5,218 nt of DNA from JBOGED01 sp050743625 (GTDB lineage Bacteria > Actinomycetota > Nitriliruptoria > Euzebyales > Egibacteraceae): the NCBI GenBank assembly GCA_050743625.1, contig JBOGED010000325.1:1-5218 (forward strand), in the 5' to 3' direction. Of this stretch, positions 5,083-5,218 are shown piece after piece. The notes under the pieces are model-generated. The model was not told the DNA's origin. It searched no databases and saw nothing but the letters and a program-made list of their open reading frames with translations. Numbering within the stretch: the first letter of the stretch is position 1; each line of letters opens with the position of its first letter. A program made the position numbers and the translations under genes.

Positions 5083-5218
5083 ATATATCCGGAGGTCATC
5101 TGTAAGCGAGGCGCAACGCCACGAGCGCCGGGCGTGAGATGGGCGTCCCGAATGCCACCGTATTTGTGGGCGGGGTACTAAAGGGTGGGCGCCGTCCCGG
5201 CCGGGGCTCCCCTTGCCC
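5083..5218. other. Unassigned right-end sequence
   Basis: I recognise no gene, tRNA or riboswitch here. GGAGGT at 5091-5096 is a perfect Shine-Dalgarno match, but no start codon follows except CTG directly before a TAA. Two frames run open to the window edge: plus from ATG 5139 (26 codons) and minus, entering from the right and stopping at 5096-5098 (40 codons). Neither resembles a family I know. A small hairpin (GGCG-CAA-CGCC, 5110-5120) and the palindrome CCCGGCCGGG (5196-5205) are also present. Confidence 0.3.

Noticed and set aside
5091..5105. Gene start after the perfect GGAGGT
   Set aside because: No ATG, GTG or TTG lies at usable distance; the only near-start codon (CTG at 5100) is followed at once by TAA.
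5083..5218. Riboswitch (FMN, cobalamin, SAH or fluoride type) after rpe
   Set aside because: I compared by eye with the consensus cores I know and found no matching conserved blocks. A covariance-model search would settle it.
1..5218. CRISPR array, insertion sequence or tRNA gene
   Set aside because: I saw no regularly spaced direct repeats of array length, no transposase-like frame with terminal inverted repeats, and no cloverleaf with TTCRA-type arm.

Overview
This is a high-GC window (by eye roughly two thirds G+C, with G/C-rich third codon positions). It carries six convincing protein genes and no RNA gene or mobile element that I can recognise. The ThrRS and thiolase sequences resemble those of actinobacterial-type high-GC bacteria (for example GHPFGMTG in the thiolase). 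This placement is a judgement from protein flavour, not a search result; a Chloroflexi-like lineage is also possible.

Left part, minus strand (63-2332): a 73-aa DUF2007-type protein gene is followed by thrS (threonyl-tRNA synthetase, GTG start at 2024). The 86-nt gap between them holds a 9-bp hairpin whose 3' arm can also pair with the thrS Shine-Dalgarno sequence. A terminator-like hairpin and a G-rich tract lie past the thrS stop.

Middle (2333-2468): a divergent intergenic region between the DUF2007 gene and a plus-strand thiolase. It holds a 9-bp inverted repeat, CCCAGTATG-N30-CATACTGGG, whose arms look like -10 boxes for the two directions. It also holds a 19-bp palindrome and a second hairpin in the presumed thiolase leader.

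Right part, plus strand (2469-5009): a thiolase (404 aa), then a type II toxin-antitoxin pair (ribbon-helix-helix antitoxin and MazF/PemK-type toxin, overlapping by 7 nt), then rpe (ribulose-phosphate 3-epimerase) 37 nt after the toxin. The antitoxin has no Shine-Dalgarno sequence. It is preceded by three TAGCGTT-type repeats spaced about one helical turn apart, which suggests an autoregulated and possibly leaderless promoter. rpe has no obvious promoter of its own and may be read from the toxin-antitoxin transcript. The Rpe protein has Gln where the family normally has its first metal-ligand His.

The last 209 bases (5010-5218) hold several GC-rich hairpins and no identified gene. Overall these are housekeeping and metabolic genes with an inserted toxin-antitoxin cassette. 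I see no clearly new multi-gene system; the most interesting points are the regulatory structures and the Rpe active-site change.
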